From: Gammaproteobacteria bacterium
GTDB taxonomy: Bacteria; Pseudomonadota; Gammaproteobacteria; Poriferisulfidales; Oxydemutatoraceae
Assembly (NCBI GenBank): GCA_007570905.1
Contig: RKSI01000193.1
Span: forward strand, 1-6,573
Length of the DNA: 6,573 nucleotides
Direction: 5' to 3'
This document shows positions 5,537 to 6,573 of this stretch, in pieces. Below the pieces are notes generated by a model. It ran no database searches, was not told the DNA's origin, and saw nothing but the letters and a program-made list of their open reading frames with translations. The first letter of the stretch is position 1, and each line of letters starts with the position of its first letter. A program made the position numbers and the translations under genes.

Positions 5537-5775
5537 AAGCGTTGCAGGCGTCGCGGCGTCGTGCGCAAACCCTGCAACCTGCCGGCGCAGTGCAGACAAA
5601 TACAGCGCGGCATTGCACGCAACCCCCGCGACCTGCCGGCGCAGCGCGGACAAAGCCGGCGCAGTGTTACGCGCAACTCTGGCGGTGCGGCTGTGAGCAA
5701 CATTGAACACGGCGCGTCATCACGCGCGACCCCCGCAACCCACCGGCGCGGCGCCGACAAACTAATACGCGCGAG
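5507..5775 (+). repeat. Array of about five diverged 54-base repeats across the lipB-lipA junction
   Basis: Units begin near 5507, 5561, 5615, 5669 and 5722, a step of 53-54 bases. Units 2 and 3 are the clearest pair (41 of 54 identical), sharing ACCTGCCGGCGCAG and GACAAA. Unit 5 matches unit 3 at 31 of 38 positions (5724-5761 against 5617-5654). Units 1 and 4 share the exact 19-mer TCTGGCGGTGCGGCTGTGA at 5518-5536 and 5678-5696, 160 bases apart. Unit 1 contains the lipB C-terminal codons and stop, unit 4 contains the lipA GTG, and unit 5 lies within lipA. The array looks like repeated copying of the gene junction. No unique spacers separate the units, so it is not CRISPR-like. Confidence 0.8.
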
Positions 5776-6573
5776 AAGCGCCGCCGCTATCGCCGCGCGT
5801 GATGAACGCATCACCAAACCGCGCTGGCTGCGTATCAAGCCCGTTGCCAGCCCGCGCGTGCGGCAGTTGCGCCGCGATTTGCGCGAGAGCGGCCTGCACA
5901 GCGTTTGCGAAGAGGCCAAATGCCCGAACCTGAACGAATGTTTCTCGCGCGGCGCCGCGACCTTCATGATATTGGGCGACCGCTGCACGCGCCGCTGCGC
6001 GTTTTGCGATGTCGCGCACGGACGCCCGCAGCCGCCCGACCCGCTGGAACCGCGCCGCCTGGCGCGGCTGATTGCGCGCCTGCGGCTCGAATACATCGTC
6101 ATCACATCGGTGGACCGCGACGACCTTGCCGACGGCGGCGCCGCCCATTTCGCCGCCTGCATCGGCGCGCTGCGCGAGATGTCGCCGGCGACGCGCATTG
6201 AAATCCTGACGCCGGACTTCCGCAAACATATGACGCGCGCGCTGGATGCGCTGGCGCGCGCGCCGTGCGATGTGTTTGGCCACAACATTGAAACGGCGCC
6301 TTCGCTGTACCGCGAAGTGCGCGCCGGCGCCGATTACCGCGCGTCGCTGCAACTGCTGCTGGAACACAAACGCCGTTTCCCGGCGATACCAACCAAGTCG
6401 GGTTTGATGCTTGGCCTCGGCGAAACGCCGCAGGAAATCGTCGCGGTGATGCACGACCTGCGCCGCCACCGCGTGGATTTGCTGACCATCGGCCAATACC
6501 TGCGCCCGGCGCCGGGCTACTGGCCGGTGCGCCGCTACGCCAGCCCCGCCGAGTTCAAGCGCCTCGCCGCAAC
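5693..6573 (+). CDS. lipA: Lipoyl synthase LipA (partial, 3' end outside window)
   Basis: Radical-SAM enzyme that inserts two sulfurs into the octanoyl chain placed by LipB. 293 codons are visible. Numbered from GTG 5693, the auxiliary [4Fe-4S] cluster motif CX4CX5C is Cys72, Cys77, Cys83 (VCEEAKCPNLNECF), and the radical-SAM motif CX3CX2C is Cys98, Cys102, Cys105 (RCTRRCAFCDV). HGRPQPPDPLEP at 109-120, VITSVDRDDLADGGAAHF at 136-153, ILTPDFR at 171-177, FGHNIET at 195-201, TKSGLMLGLGET at 234-245 and TIGQYLRP at 265-272 are all typical. The conserved C-terminal serine region is off the edge. No in-frame ATG exists before the core, so GTG 5693 is preferred. GTG 5561 is an alternative with no known N-terminal homology. 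Residues 12-23 (ATPATHRRGADK) are encoded by a unit of the 54-base repeat. Confidence 0.95.
   Translation, partial: MSNIEHGASSRATPATHRRGADKLIRARSAAAIAARDERITKPRWLRIKPVASPRVRQLRRDLRESGLHSVCEEAKCPNLNECFSRGAATFMILGDRCTRRCAFCDVAHGRPQPPDPLEPRRLARLIARLRLEYIVITSVDRDDLADGGAAHFAACIGALREMSPATRIEILTPDFRKHMTRALDALARAPCDVFGHNIETAPSLYREVRAGADYRASLQLLLEHKRRFPAIPTKSGLMLGLGETPQEIVAVMHDLRRHRVDLLTIGQYLRPAPGYWPVRRYASPAEFKRLAA

Noticed and set aside
5469..5696. A 75-codon plus-strand frame containing repeated PATCRRSADK peptides
   Set aside because: It overlaps the lipB 3' end out of frame and consists of repeat units ending in a relic of the LipB C-terminus. A by-product of the duplication is more likely than a gene.
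5507..5775. CRISPR-like array
   Set aside because: Units are contiguous and diverged with no unique spacers, and they overlap coding sequence at both ends.
5371..6288. Long minus-strand frames opposite lipA and the repeat array (also 5762-6496)
   Set aside because: They are Arg/Ala/Ser-rich shadows of lipA and of the repeats. The lipA cluster motifs on the plus strand are unambiguous.

Overview
The window is high-GC bacterial chromosome (about two-thirds G+C by eye) with a proteobacterial, probably gamma- or beta-proteobacterial, character. The evidence is a split histidine cluster with monofunctional HisB, separate HisE, an adjacent pip-dtd pair, and a lipB-lipA pair with proteobacterial-type motifs. 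I cannot name a genus. The genes are ordinary housekeeping genes. The unusual content is one broken gene and a striking number of short tandem duplications at and inside the genes.

Minus strand, in transcription order (4628 down to 72): pip (proline iminopeptidase) overlaps dtd (D-aminoacyl-tRNA deacylase) by four bases. A 134-base gap with a perfect TATAAT -10 box follows, then hisB, hisH, a broken hisA, hisF and hisE. HisH and HisF are the two subunits of imidazole-glycerol-phosphate synthase. HisB acts on the next product, HisE two steps earlier. HisA, which makes the HisF substrate, is represented only by its first 72 and last 56 residues, in different reading frames, so this copy cannot work. 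hisI, often found between hisF and hisE, is absent from the window. Bases 1-71, beyond hisE, hold no recognisable gene or terminator.

Plus strand (4760 onward): lipB (octanoyltransferase) and lipA (lipoyl synthase, cut by the window end) carry out the two steps of de novo lipoate attachment. They diverge from pip.

Repeats: (1) about five diverged 54-base units run from the lipB 3' end into the lipA 5' end; (2) the hisF 3' end with its stop codon is repeated 54 bases downstream; (3) the hisA 3' end with its stop is repeated 71 bases downstream, directly before hisF; (4) a weaker 54-base echo follows dtd; (5) lipB carries in-frame 66-base repeats next to its active-site motif; (6) the lipB 5' end shows an imperfect duplication; (7) hisE carries a 12-base in-frame repeat. 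The common theme, a gene end with its stop codon copied downstream at a near-constant 54-base step, is the candidate novel observation. Nothing in the window encodes a recognisable defence system, mobile-element protein, CRISPR array, tRNA or rRNA.
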